The notes: generated by a model not told the origin, from the letters alone. DNA of 9,150 nt from Rhodocyclaceae bacterium (GCA_013821865.1 PNJM01000086.1:1-9150), one strand, 5' to 3'; counted from the first letter of the stretch, positions 1 through 7,530 are shown. Program-made: numbers and translations.

Positions 1-1
1 G

Positions 2-892
2 CGCAAGGACGGCAGCACCTTCCTGTGCCGTGCCATCGCCAAGGCCGTCAATCCGGCGGCAACCGCGGAAGGCACGATCTGGATCGGCGAGGACATCACG
101 GAAGGGCGGCGCGCGGAAGAGGCCATGCAGCGCCTGCTCCTCGAGCAGCAGGCGATCCTGGAAAACGCTTCGGTCGGCATCCTGTTCACCCGCGAGGGCA
201 GGATCGCGCACTGCAATCCCCGCATGGAACAGATGTTCGGCTGGGGGCCGGGCGCGCTGATCGGACAGTCGGCCGGGGTGTTCTTTGCGTGCGACGAGGA
301 CTATGGCCGATTTAGCCGGGCGGCGGGACCGATCCTCGGTTCCGGCGGGCAACTGGACGTCGAGTGGTCCAATGTGCGCGGAGACGGCACGCCCCTGTGG
401 TGCCGCATCCTCGCCCGTGCCGTGGTGCCCGGGGACCCGATGCAGGGAACGATCTGGATCGTCGAGGATGTGTCCTCCCGTCATCAGGCGGAGGAATCCC
501 TCAGCCGGTTGGTCGGCGAACAGCAGGCGATTCTCGACAACGCCACCATCGGCATCTCCTTCAACAAGGAGCGCAAGCTGGTCCGCTGCAATCGGCGGCT
601 GGAGGAACTGTTCGGCTACGGCCGCGGCGAGTTGATCGGCCAATCGACGCGCCTGCTCTTCGCGACCGAGGAGGATTTCGAGGCTCTGGGCAATGAGATG
701 GCGCGGAAGGAAGCCTCGGGAGAAAGCATAGAGAACGAGATCCGGCTGCGGCGCAAGGACGGCGACCTGTTCTGGTGCAGGCTCGGCGGCCGTTCCCTCC
801 GTGCCACCGGCCTGGCCGATCCCCTGGCCTGGATCTGGACCTACGAGGATGTCACGCTGCGGCGCGAGGCGCAGGAAGCACTGCGGCGGGCG
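2..892 (+). repeat. tandem PAS-coding modules, 375-bp period
   Basis: The same module recurs inside the GGDEF-EAL gene. The segment reading RKDG...CR (bases 2-30) reappears at 377 and at 752, exactly 375 and 750 bp later. The segment encoding GTIWI-EDI (from 71) reappears at 446, and the segment encoding EQQAIL (143) reappears at 518, each again 375 bp on. The period is therefore 125 codons. Only the end of the third copy departs from it, where it gains two codons before EDVT. Nucleotide similarity is clear at the module joints and weak in the PAS cores, which fits an old duplication with conserved linkers. Confidence 0.8.
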
Positions 893-2317
893 CACGAGGA
901 GCTTGAACGGCGCGTGGACGAACGCACCGCGGAACTGGCCCGGACCAACCTCCGCCTGCAGGAAGAGGTGGAAGAGCGGCAGCTGGCGGAGAGCCGCGTC
1001 ATGCATCTTGCCAACCACGATGCGCTGACCGGGCTGCCCAACCGCCGCCTGCTGCTCGACCGCCTCGGCCAGTCCCTGGCGCTTGCCCACCGCGAAGGCC
1101 ACCATGTCGCGGTGCTGTTCATGGATATCGACCGCTTCAAGACCATCAACGATTCGCTGGGCCACATGATGGGCGATGCCCTGCTGCAGGCCGTTGCCCG
1201 GCGCCTGCTGGCAAGGCTGCGGGAGGGCGACACGGTGGCGCGCCTGGGCGGCGACGAATTCGTCATCGTGCTGCCCAGCCTGAATAACCCCAAGGCGGCG
1301 GAGAAAGTGTCGCTCAAGCTGATCGAGGCGCTCGCGCCGCCGTTCGAACTGGGGGGACAGGATGTCCACGTGACGCCGAGCATCGGCATCAGCCTGTTCC
1401 CGGAGGACGGCCGCGACACGGAAACGCTGCTGCGCAACGCCGACTCGGCCATGTACCACGCCAAGGACATGGGGCGGAACAATTACCAGTTCTTCATGGA
1501 GCAGCTGAACGTGGCGGCCGCCGAGCGACTGCGGCTGGAAAACGACCTGCACCTGGCCCTGCAGCGCGGCGAATTCGAACTGCATTTTCAGCCGCGCGTC
1601 ACGGTGGCGGGCGGCGCACCCTGCGGCATCGAAGCGCTGATCCGCTGGCGCCATCCGGAGCGCGGCCTGGTGGCACCCGGGCGGTTCATTCCGCTGACGG
1701 AGGAAACCGGCCTGATCGTCCCTATCGGCGAGTGGGTGATCGGCGAGGCCTGCCGTCAGGGTATGGCATGGCGCGCGGCCGGCTTGCCGCCGCTGCCCAT
1801 CGCGGTCAATCTCTCGCCGCGCCAGTTCCGGCAGTCCGGCCTCGTCGAAACCGTAGCCGGCGCGCTGAGGAGCCACGGCTGGCCGAGCCACCTGCTCGAG
1901 CTGGAGATCACCGAAGGCGTCCTCATGCAGCAAACGGACATCACGCTGAAGACCATGGAAAATCTGCACGGTCTGGGCGTGGGCCTGGCGATCGACGATT
2001 TCGGCACCGGCTACTCCAGCCTGAGCTATCTCAAGCGCTTTCCCGTCGACTTCCTCAAGATCGACCAGTCCTTCGTGCGCGGCATCACGGTGGATCCCGA
2101 CGACGCGGCCATCGTGACGGCGATCATAGGACTTGCCCACAGCCTTGGCCTGACCGTGGTCGCGGAAGGCGTCGAGGACGAGGGCCAGCTGGCCTTCATC
2201 CGCGACGCCGGCTGCGAAGAGGCGCAGGGTTACCACTTCGGCCGGCCGATGCCGGCGGAAGAACTCATTGCCTGGCTGCGCGCTGCGGAGAGCGGAAAAA
2301 CTCTTACAGTCTCCTGA
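2..2317 (+). CDS. multi-PAS GGDEF-EAL protein (c-di-GMP synthase/phosphodiesterase), 5'-truncated by window edge
   Basis: Cytoplasmic-type c-di-GMP turnover protein; the reading frame is open from base 2, so the true start lies upstream (771 residues visible). Domains in order: tail of a PAS (1-33), PAS (about 49-158), PAS (about 174-285), coiled-coil linker (about 287-338), GGDEF (about 340-495), EAL (about 514-757). The cyclase signature GGDEF is intact at 416-420, preceded at the usual five-residue spacing by an RxxD inhibitory-site motif (REGD). The EAL domain keeps EAL (544-546), N603, E635, the DDFGTGYSSL loop (D665, D666), K686, E722 and Q742, which in this family bind metal and substrate. 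Both activities could therefore be functional; which dominates cannot be read from sequence. No transmembrane segment is visible in the part shown. No c-di-GMP effector lies nearby. The stop overlaps the convergent lipoprotein gene by 14 bp. The first ATG inside the window (125) is an internal Met, because the PAS match continues before it. Confidence 0.95.
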   Translation, partial: RKDGSTFLCRAIAKAVNPAATAEGTIWIGEDITEGRRAEEAMQRLLLEQQAILENASVGILFTREGRIAHCNPRMEQMFGWGPGALIGQSAGVFFACDEDYGRFSRAAGPILGSGGQLDVEWSNVRGDGTPLWCRILARAVVPGDPMQGTIWIVEDVSSRHQAEESLSRLVGEQQAILDNATIGISFNKERKLVRCNRRLEELFGYGRGELIGQSTRLLFATEEDFEALGNEMARKEASGESIENEIRLRRKDGDLFWCRLGGRSLRATGLADPLAWIWTYEDVTLRREAQEALRRAHEELERRVDERTAELARTNLRLQEEVEERQLAESRVMHLANHDALTGLPNRRLLLDRLGQSLALAHREGHHVAVLFMDIDRFKTINDSLGHMMGDALLQAVARRLLARLREGDTVARLGGDEFVIVLPSLNNPKAAEKVSLKLIEALAPPFELGGQDVHVTPSIGISLFPEDGRDTETLLRNADSAMYHAKDMGRNNYQFFMEQLNVAAAERLRLENDLHLALQRGEFELHFQPRVTVAGGAPCGIEALIRWRHPERGLVAPGRFIPLTEETGLIVPIGEWVIGEACRQGMAWRAAGLPPLPIAVNLSPRQFRQSGLVETVAGALRSHGWPSHLLELEITEGVLMQQTDITLKTMENLHGLGVGLAIDDFGTGYSSLSYLKRFPVDFLKIDQSFVRGITVDPDDAAIVTAIIGLAHSLGLTVVAEGVEDEGQLAFIRDAGCEEAQGYHFGRPMPAEELIAWLRAAESGKTLTVS

Positions 2318-2735
2318 AGCGCTGCCCGAGCTTCTCGTGGATTTTCGGCGCCCAGTCGGATGCGGCGGCATTCATTCCAGCGGCGCGCTTCGACACCACC
2401 TCGACGCGCGTATTCCCCGCTGTGCCGATGCGCTCGACGAAGACCGCGATGCGCTCGCCCCGGCTGAAGACCGCGGCACCGGTCTCGGCCAGCATGTAGC
2501 CTTCGGCCTTGTTGTCGCCGGCGATTTTCAGTCCCAGTTCCTTCATGATCGCCGCAAGCGCGGACCACACCTGATCGTATGGCGCAGCATAATTCACGAT
2601 GACGCCCGTGCCCCGTTCGGCGCGCGTGTCCCGCAGGGATTTCCTTGGGTCGTCGGCCACCGTTGCACAGCCGCTCGCCGCCAGTGTTCCGGCTCCCGCC
2701 ATCCATGCCAGAAACGTCCTTCTCCTCATCGCCAT
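2304..2735 (-). CDS. small lipoprotein of unknown function with Tat-like signal
   Basis: A 143-residue protein. The N-terminus has three arginines at 4-6 followed by TFLA, close to the twin-arginine consensus, then a hydrophobic stretch and a lipobox-like LAASGC ending at Cys23, the expected lipidation site. Residue +2 is Ala, which by the enterobacterial rule favours the outer membrane. The mature part (about 121 residues) has an NYAAPYDQVWSAL... segment and a G-YMLAE segment. This is reminiscent of small lipoproteins with alpha/beta domains of BamC or DUF3568 type, but I cannot assign a family. The start was chosen because CAGGAAAA precedes this ATG and the upstream gene stops 8 bp before it; a second ATG two codons later is also possible. 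It is the last gene of the decarboxylase operon and its stop lies inside the 3' end of the convergent GGDEF-EAL gene. No function is claimed beyond envelope localisation. Confidence 0.85.
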   Translation of the reverse strand: MAMRRRTFLAWMAGAGTLAASGCATVADDPRKSLRDTRAERGTGVIVNYAAPYDQVWSALAAIMKELGLKIAGDNKAEGYMLAETGAAVFSRGERIAVFVERIGTAGNTRVEVVSKRAAGMNAAASDWAPKIHEKLGQRFRRL

Positions 2736-2743
2736 TTTTCCTG

Positions 2744-3217
2744 TCACTTCAGCTTCGAGAACGCCTCGACCACCTCGGGCGGCGCCTGCACCAGCTCGAT
2801 CAGCACGCCTTCGCCGCCGATGGGAAACTCCTCGTTGCCCCTGGGATGGATGAAGCAGATGTCGAATCCGGCCGCGCCCTTGCGAATGCCGCCGGGAGCG
2901 AAGCGCACGCCCTGGCCGGACAGCCATTCCACCGCCGCCGGCAGGTTGTCCACCCACAGGCCGACGTGATTGAGCGGGGGCTCGTCGACCTTCGGCTTCT
3001 TCGCCGGATCGAGCGGCTGCATCAGATCGACCTCCACCTTGAACGGACCGCTGCCCATGGCGGCGATGTCCTCGTCGACGTTCTCGCGCTCGCTGACGAA
3101 ATGGCCGGTGACTTTCGCGTCGAACAACTCCACCCACAGCCTGCGCAGGCGGTCCTTCGACGAACCGCCGATGGCGATCTGCTGCAGCCCGAGAATCCTG
3201 AAGGGTTTCTGGCTCAT
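2744..3217 (-). CDS. VOC/glyoxalase-fold protein, methylmalonyl-CoA epimerase-like
   Basis: A 157-residue protein of the vicinal-oxygen-chelate superfamily, made of two beta-alpha-beta-beta-beta halves. The half-starts are LQQIAIGG (11-18) and [11 protein letters not shown] (82-92), and the C-terminal strand is [10 protein letters not shown] (137-146). The second half and the FIHPRG segment (122-127) resemble methylmalonyl-CoA epimerase, which interconverts the C2 epimers of methylmalonyl-CoA using a metal. Aligned from memory to the Propionibacterium enzyme, H84 and E141 keep two metal ligands. The first His becomes Gln (Q13) and the Gln ligand becomes Asp (D64). Substrate is therefore uncertain, and other VOC activities (lyase, dioxygenase) are possible. 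The start ATG at 3217 has GGAG six bases upstream; a GTG four codons earlier would swallow that site. It lies 27 bp after malonyl-CoA decarboxylase and 8 bp before the lipoprotein gene, so all three probably share a transcript. Confidence 0.85.
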   Translation of the reverse strand: MSQKPFRILGLQQIAIGGSSKDRLRRLWVELFDAKVTGHFVSERENVDEDIAAMGSGPFKVEVDLMQPLDPAKKPKVDEPPLNHVGLWVDNLPAAVEWLSGQGVRFAPGGIRKGAAGFDICFIHPRGNEEFPIGGEGVLIELVQAPPEVVEAFSKLK

Positions 3218-3244
3218 CCTTCGCTCCACTGAAAAAAGCGAATC

Positions 3245-4567
3245 TTAGCGCTTCGCCATGCGCCTGACCGCCGCCGAGGCGACGATCCTGCCTTCGCCGG
3301 CGAAGGCTTCCACGTTTTCCTCGATGGCATCCGGGTCGTAGAGATAGTTCACCATCAGGCCGAAGGACTGTTTCAAGCCCTTGGCCGACGTGTCCGCCAG
3401 CCAGTTGATGCGCTCGATGCGCGCGCCGTTGCCGAGATGGAAGCGCGCGACCGGGTCGAAAGGCTTGTCGTCGCTCTTCGCCCCGGTCAGGTAGCGCGCC
3501 GCCAGCCGCTCCAGCGGATCGCGCAGCCGGCGCGCCAGCGCCTTGTCCTGGATCCATGCCCCCGCCGCCAGCTGGCTGATCTCCAGATCGATATCGGCGC
3601 CCGCTTCCGGGTTGCGCTTCAGCCAGGCGGCGAACTGCGGCATGGGGGAGAGGGTGGCGAAGGTCTTCAGGCGCGGGAAATCGCGCTTCAGGTCGTCGAT
3701 GACGCGCTTCAGCAGGAAGTTGCCGAAGGAGACGCCGCGCAGGCCCTTCTGCGTGTTGGAGATGGAATAGAAGATCGCCGTGTCGGCGCGGTGCGCGTCG
3801 AACACGGGCGCGGCCTCGTCGAGCAGCGGATGGATGCTGTCGGCGAGCCTGCCGGTCAGCGCCACCTCGACGAAGATGAGCGGTTCCATCGGCATGCGCG
3901 GGTGGAAGAAGGCGTAGCAGCGGCGGTCCGAATCGAGCCGGTTGCGCAGGTCGGTCCAGGAGCGGATCTCATGCACCGCCTCGTATTTGATGAGCTTCTC
4001 CAGCAGCGCCGCCGGCGAGTTCCAGGTGATGCGCTGCAGTTCCAGGAAGCCGACGTCGAACCAGGCGGTCAGGCGCGCCTCCAGTTCGCGGTCGAGCACG
4101 GCCAGTTCGGCGTCGTGCTCCAGGTAGCGCAAGAGGTCGGTCCGCATGTCCACCAGGAACTTGACGCCCTGCGGCAGGGCGTTGAACTGGGTCAGGATGC
4201 GGATGCGCGAGGAGCGCAGCGCCGTGCGCAGCGCGGCTTCCGCATCCCACTGCTCCGGCGTGCCGGCGGCGCGCTGATAGCTGGCATGGGCCTCCGCCAC
4301 CGCCTTCGGATCGGGGCCGAACTCGAGGGCGATCAGCCGCAGGAATTCGTGCCGCCCGGCATCATCGAGCTGCAGGTAGCTCTCGCCCAGCCTGGCGGCC
4401 CGCATGCGCGCCGAGACTTCCCCGCCGGTGCCGGCGGCGCACTCCCTCAACTGGGCGCGCAGCTTCTCCGCCTGCTTGGGCGGCAGGCGCGGAGCGGGTG
4501 GCTCGGCCCGTCCGCCGAGCAGGGACCGCACGCGCGAAATGCCCTGTGCCAACGCCCCCTTGGCCAT
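3245..4567 (-). CDS. malonyl-CoA decarboxylase
   Basis: A 440-residue protein, the usual length for bacterial malonyl-CoA decarboxylase (EC 4.1.1.9), which converts malonyl-CoA to acetyl-CoA and CO2 without biotin. Family landmarks are GVKFLVDMR, ITWNSPAALLEKLI, CYAFFHPRMPMEPLIFVEV, FYSISNTQKGLRG (from residue 266), TLSPMPQF and RFHLGNGA. Ser307 in the TLSPMP stretch and His377 in FHLGNGA align, from memory, with the catalytic Ser329 and His423 of the human enzyme. The helical N-terminal third carries no obvious targeting signal, so the enzyme is taken as cytoplasmic. The start is clear: AGGAG sits 8 bp before the ATG. No malonyl-CoA synthetase (MatB) or malonate transporter is in the window, so this is not a full matABC operon. 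It may instead drain malonyl-CoA or clear malonyl-type thioesters. It heads the three-gene operon and is divergent from the sensor kinase gene. Confidence 0.93.
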   Translation of the reverse strand: MAKGALAQGISRVRSLLGGRAEPPAPRLPPKQAEKLRAQLRECAAGTGGEVSARMRAARLGESYLQLDDAGRHEFLRLIALEFGPDPKAVAEAHASYQRAAGTPEQWDAEAALRTALRSSRIRILTQFNALPQGVKFLVDMRTDLLRYLEHDAELAVLDRELEARLTAWFDVGFLELQRITWNSPAALLEKLIKYEAVHEIRSWTDLRNRLDSDRRCYAFFHPRMPMEPLIFVEVALTGRLADSIHPLLDEAAPVFDAHRADTAIFYSISNTQKGLRGVSFGNFLLKRVIDDLKRDFPRLKTFATLSPMPQFAAWLKRNPEAGADIDLEISQLAAGAWIQDKALARRLRDPLERLAARYLTGAKSDDKPFDPVARFHLGNGARIERINWLADTSAKGLKQSFGLMVNYLYDPDAIEENVEAFAGEGRIVASAAVRRMAKR

Positions 4568-4603
4568 GTTTGACGCTCCTTTCCGCTGAAGTTGCCGTCA
4601 TGG

Positions 4604-4632
4604 ATTATCGAGCCGGATCACGCGCAACGCAA
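4604..4632 (-). promoter_or_regulatory. candidate sigma70 promoter of the malonyl-CoA decarboxylase operon
   Basis: On the minus strand TTGCGT (4632-4627) and GATAAT (4609-4604) are separated by exactly 17 bp. The -10 matches consensus at five of six positions and the -35 at three. Transcription would start near 4597, leaving a leader of about 30 nt that contains the AGGAG ribosome site. Read by eye only. Confidence 0.4.
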
Positions 4633-4672
4633 CGCCATCGCGACGCATCGAACAGGCCGCGCCCGGATCGGA

Positions 4673-4678
4673 TATAGT
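4673..4678 (+). promoter_or_regulatory. candidate -10 element for the CHASE histidine kinase gene
   Basis: TATAGT matches the -10 consensus at five of six positions. A start near 4685 would give a short leader of about 16 nt before the ATG at 4701. No good -35 is seen about 17 bp upstream (GAACAG or CGAACA), so an activator or another sigma factor might be needed. An upstream in-frame GTG (4677) lies inside this element, which argues against its use as start. Confidence 0.3.
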
Positions 4679-4700
4679 GCCCTCTCCAGCGAGTGAGCCT

Positions 4701-6731
4701 ATGAAAAGCCAGATCAGCCGACCCCTGCTGCTGTCCTTGGCCGTGTTCGCCGCCGCGCTCGGCGCCGCGGCTTACCTCGTCAGCCAGATCGAACGCAGCC
4801 TGGTCGCAGAACGAAAGCAGGCGGCCCTGGCGCAGGCTTCCGGCTTCGGCAACACCCTGACCGAGCGCATCGAGGGCGGCATTTCGGCCACCTACGCCCT
4901 GGCGGCGCTGTTGCGCCAGGGCCGCGGCAGGATCGCCGACTTCGACGCGCTCGCCGCCGAGATGCTTCCCCTCTACCATCGGGTCAGCGCCCTGCAGCTC
5001 GCCCCGCAGGGCGTCATCCGCAACAGCCACCCCCTCGCCGGCAACGAAAAGTCCATCGGCCACGACCTGCTCGCCGATCCTCGCCGCAACAGGGAGGCCT
5101 TCCTGGCGGTGGAAACCAAGCGCCTCACGCTCGCCGGGCCAATCGATCTGATCCAGGGCGGCACGGCGGTCATCGGCCGGCATCCGGTGTTCCTGGCGGA
5201 CGAGGACGGCGCCGAACGCTTCTGGGGCTTCACGACGGCCCTGATGCATCTGTCCGATCTGCTGCGCGAGAGCGGCACGGCGGAACTGGCGCGGCAGGGC
5301 TACGCCTACAAGCTCTGGCGCATTCACCCCGACGGCGGCCGGCGACAGGTGTTCGCCGAGTCTTCCCCGGCGGCGCTGGAAAGCCCGGTCGACCACCGCT
5401 TCGCCGTGCCCAACGGCGAGTGGGTGCTCAGCCTGGAACCGGCTGCCGGCTGGCTCACGGCGCCCGATGTGGCGCTCCCCGCAGTGCTGGCGGTTCTGGC
5501 CAGCCTGCTCGCCGCGGCAACCGCCTTCATCCTGCTGCATCAGCCCGAGCGCCTGAAGGCGGAAGTGGCGCAGCGCACCCGGCAGCTCTTGGCCGAGGTT
5601 GAACAGCGCAGCGAGGTCGAACTGGCCCTGCGCGAGAGCGAGGCCAAGTTCCGCAGCCTGGTGGAGCAAAGCCCGGTTTCGATCGCTATCACCGACATCA
5701 ACGGCAACATCGAATACGTCAATCCGCACTTCTGCCAGGCGAGCGGTTACTCTGCCGGAGAACTGATCGGCCGCAATCCGCGCATCCTCAAGTCGGGCGA
5801 AACATCGGCGGAGGAATATCGACGCCTGTGGCGCACCATCACGAGCGGCGGCACCTGGCGCGGCGAGCTGCGCAACCGGCGCAGGGACGGCAGCCTGTAC
5901 TGGGAAGCGGCCAGCATCCAGCCGGTGGTCGATGCGCAAGGACACATCGTGCATTTCCTCTCCCTCCAGGAGGACATCACCGGACGCAAGCGCGCGGAAG
6001 AGGAAATCCGTGCGTTGAATGAAAGCCTGGAACAGCGGGTGGCCGAGCGCACCACGGCGCTGGAGCGCGCCAATCGCGACCTGGAGTCGTTTTCCTACTC
6101 GGTCTCGCACGACCTGCGCGCGCCGCTGCGCGCCATCAATGGCTTCGCCCAGATCCTGCTGGAAACCGAGCACGACCGGCTGACGCCGGAGGGTCGGCAG
6201 CACATGGGCCGGGTCATGCACAACGCCGCCCGCCTGGGACAGCTCATCGACGACATGCTGGAGTTCTCGCGTGTGGCGCGCACGGAACCGAATAGGCAGC
6301 AAGTCGGCATGGCGGAACTGGCGCGCCAGACCCTGGACGAGCTGCACGACGAGTATCCGCTGGCCGCGGTGGCCATAGACGATCTGCCGCCGATCAGCGG
6401 CGATGCCGCCATGCTGCGGCAGGTCTGGGCCAACCTGATCGGAAACGCGCTCAAGTACTCCGCCAGGCGCGGGCAGCCGCGGGTGGAGATCGGCTTCGAT
6501 CCCGCATTGCGCAGCGGTACCTATTATGTCCGGGACAACGGGGCCGGCTTCGACATGGCCTACGCCGGCAAACTGTTCGGCGTCTTCCAGCGCATGCACA
6601 ACGACAAGGAATTCCCCGGCACCGGCGTCGGTCTGGCCATCGTCAAGCGCATCGTCGAGCGCCACGGCGGCGAAATCTGGGCGGAGGCCGCCCCCGGCGA
6701 GGGCGCCACCTTCTATTTCACTCTGCCATAG
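4701..6731 (+). CDS. membrane sensor histidine kinase, CHASE-PAS-HisKA-HATPase
   Basis: A 676-residue inner-membrane kinase. A transmembrane helix at about 8-30, a periplasmic CHASE-type sensor (about 50-245, with core LQLAPQGVIRNSHP and the GHDLLADP segment) and a second transmembrane helix at about 258-280 form the extracellular module. A PAS domain (about 315-427, ending EDITGRKRAEEE) and a coiled coil (about 429-460) follow. The HisKA dimerisation domain has the phospho-acceptor His470 in SHDLRAPLR. The ATPase domain shows the N box (ANLIGNALKYS, Asn582), G1 (DNGAGFD, from 612), F box (FGVFQRMH) and G2 (GTGVGLAIV, from 640), all intact, and ends close to the stop. The kinase half resembles phytochrome-type kinases, but no GAF/PHY chromophore domains are present. 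CHASE domains bind small organic ligands; the ligand here is unknown. There is no receiver domain and no response regulator beside it, so it is an orphan in this window. ATG 4701 was preferred over GTG 4677 because the hydrophobic signal anchor then starts in the usual place; its ribosome site is weak. Confidence 0.93.
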   Translation: MKSQISRPLLLSLAVFAAALGAAAYLVSQIERSLVAERKQAALAQASGFGNTLTERIEGGISATYALAALLRQGRGRIADFDALAAEMLPLYHRVSALQLAPQGVIRNSHPLAGNEKSIGHDLLADPRRNREAFLAVETKRLTLAGPIDLIQGGTAVIGRHPVFLADEDGAERFWGFTTALMHLSDLLRESGTAELARQGYAYKLWRIHPDGGRRQVFAESSPAALESPVDHRFAVPNGEWVLSLEPAAGWLTAPDVALPAVLAVLASLLAAATAFILLHQPERLKAEVAQRTRQLLAEVEQRSEVELALRESEAKFRSLVEQSPVSIAITDINGNIEYVNPHFCQASGYSAGELIGRNPRILKSGETSAEEYRRLWRTITSGGTWRGELRNRRRDGSLYWEAASIQPVVDAQGHIVHFLSLQEDITGRKRAEEEIRALNESLEQRVAERTTALERANRDLESFSYSVSHDLRAPLRAINGFAQILLETEHDRLTPEGRQHMGRVMHNAARLGQLIDDMLEFSRVARTEPNRQQVGMAELARQTLDELHDEYPLAAVAIDDLPPISGDAAMLRQVWANLIGNALKYSARRGQPRVEIGFDPALRSGTYYVRDNGAGFDMAYAGKLFGVFQRMHNDKEFPGTGVGLAIVKRIVERHGGEIWAEAAPGEGATFYFTLP

Positions 6732-6733
6732 CG

Positions 6734-7528
6734 CTATCGACCGGACATCCGCCTGCCGCTCCAGGCCAGCAGCGCGATGCCCGCGGCGATCATCGGCAGC
6801 GAGAGCCACTGGCCCATGCTCACCGTGTAGCTCAGGCCGAAGATGCCGGCGTCCGGCTCGCGGAAGAACTCGGCGACAAAGCGCACGACGCCGTAGCCGA
6901 TCAGGAACATGCCCGAAACCGCGCCCGTGGCGCGCGGTTTCGCGGAGAACCACCACAGCACGGCGAACAGCACCACGCCTTCGAGGAAGGCCTGGTAGAG
7001 CTGCGAGGGATGGCGGGCAACGCTGTCGACATGCGGAAATACCATCGCCCACGGCAGGGACGGATCGGCGGCGCGGCCCCACAGCTCGCCGTTGATGAAG
7101 TTGCCGATGCGGCCGAAGCCCAGTCCCGGCGGCACCAGCGGCGCAATGAAATCCGTCACCGCCGGCCAGGTCAGCTTGCGCTTGCGGGCAAAGAGGATCA
7201 TCGCCGCCAGCACGCCGAGAAAGCCGCCGTGAAAGGACATGCCGCCCTTCCAGACGGCGAGGATTTCCAGCGGGTTCGCCAGGTAGTGCGCCGGTTCGTA
7301 GAACAGCACCTGCCCCAGCCGCCCGCCGAGGATCACGCCCAGCACGCCGTAGAATAGCAGGTCGTCGATGTCCTTCGCCGTCCACTTCAGGTTGGGCCGG
7401 CGCGCGATGCGCCACCGCCCCAGCGCGACGAAGGCGACGAAGCCGGCGAGGTACATCAGCCCGTACCAGTGCACCGAAACCGGGCCGAGATGAAAGGCGA
7501 CGGGATCGATGTGGGGATAGGTCAGCAT
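6734..7528 (-). CDS. lgt: prolipoprotein diacylglyceryl transferase
   Basis: Integral inner-membrane enzyme (EC 2.5.1.145) that transfers diacylglycerol from phosphatidylglycerol to the lipobox cysteine of prolipoproteins, the first step of lipoprotein maturation. The 264-residue product has several hydrophobic segments and the family signature [10 protein letters not shown] at 139-148. His100 in SFHGGFLG, Arg140, Arg216 and Glu220 in [12 protein letters not shown] correspond to the functionally important His103, Arg143, Arg239 and Glu243 of the E. coli enzyme (291 residues). The start ATG at 7528 fits the [10 protein letters not shown]-terminus typical of the family; the frame stays open upstream, but that part overlaps the preceding gene. 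It begins 2 bp after the stop of the SEC-C gene, so translational coupling is likely, and it ends 2 bp from the convergent kinase stop. It is expected to lipidate, among others, the small lipoprotein encoded at 2304-2735. Confidence 0.96.
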   Translation of the reverse strand: MLTYPHIDPVAFHLGPVSVHWYGLMYLAGFVAFVALGRWRIARRPNLKWTAKDIDDLLFYGVLGVILGGRLGQVLFYEPAHYLANPLEILAVWKGGMSFHGGFLGVLAAMILFARKRKLTWPAVTDFIAPLVPPGLGFGRIGNFINGELWGRAADPSLPWAMVFPHVDSVARHPSQLYQAFLEGVVLFAVLWWFSAKPRATGAVSGMFLIGYGVVRFVAEFFREPDAGIFGLSYTVSMGQWLSLPMIAAGIALLAWSGRRMSGR

Positions 7529-7530
7529 GG

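Noticed and set aside
841..1482. A 213-codon minus-strand frame opposite the GGDEF domain.
   Set aside because: Ser/Arg-rich shadow of the conserved GGDEF coding sequence.
2304..3557. A longer frame that would extend the lipoprotein upstream across the VOC gene to 417 residues.
   Set aside because: The upstream part is out-of-frame reading of the VOC and decarboxylase genes. The signal peptide and ribosome site place the start at 2735.
3437..4573. A 378-codon plus-strand frame opposite malonyl-CoA decarboxylase.
   Set aside because: Rich in Arg, Gln, Gly and Val with no motif; it is the antisense shadow of a clear enzyme gene.
4677..4700. An upstream GTG start adding eight residues to the kinase.
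   Set aside because: It overlaps the best -10 candidate and adds residues not expected before the signal anchor.
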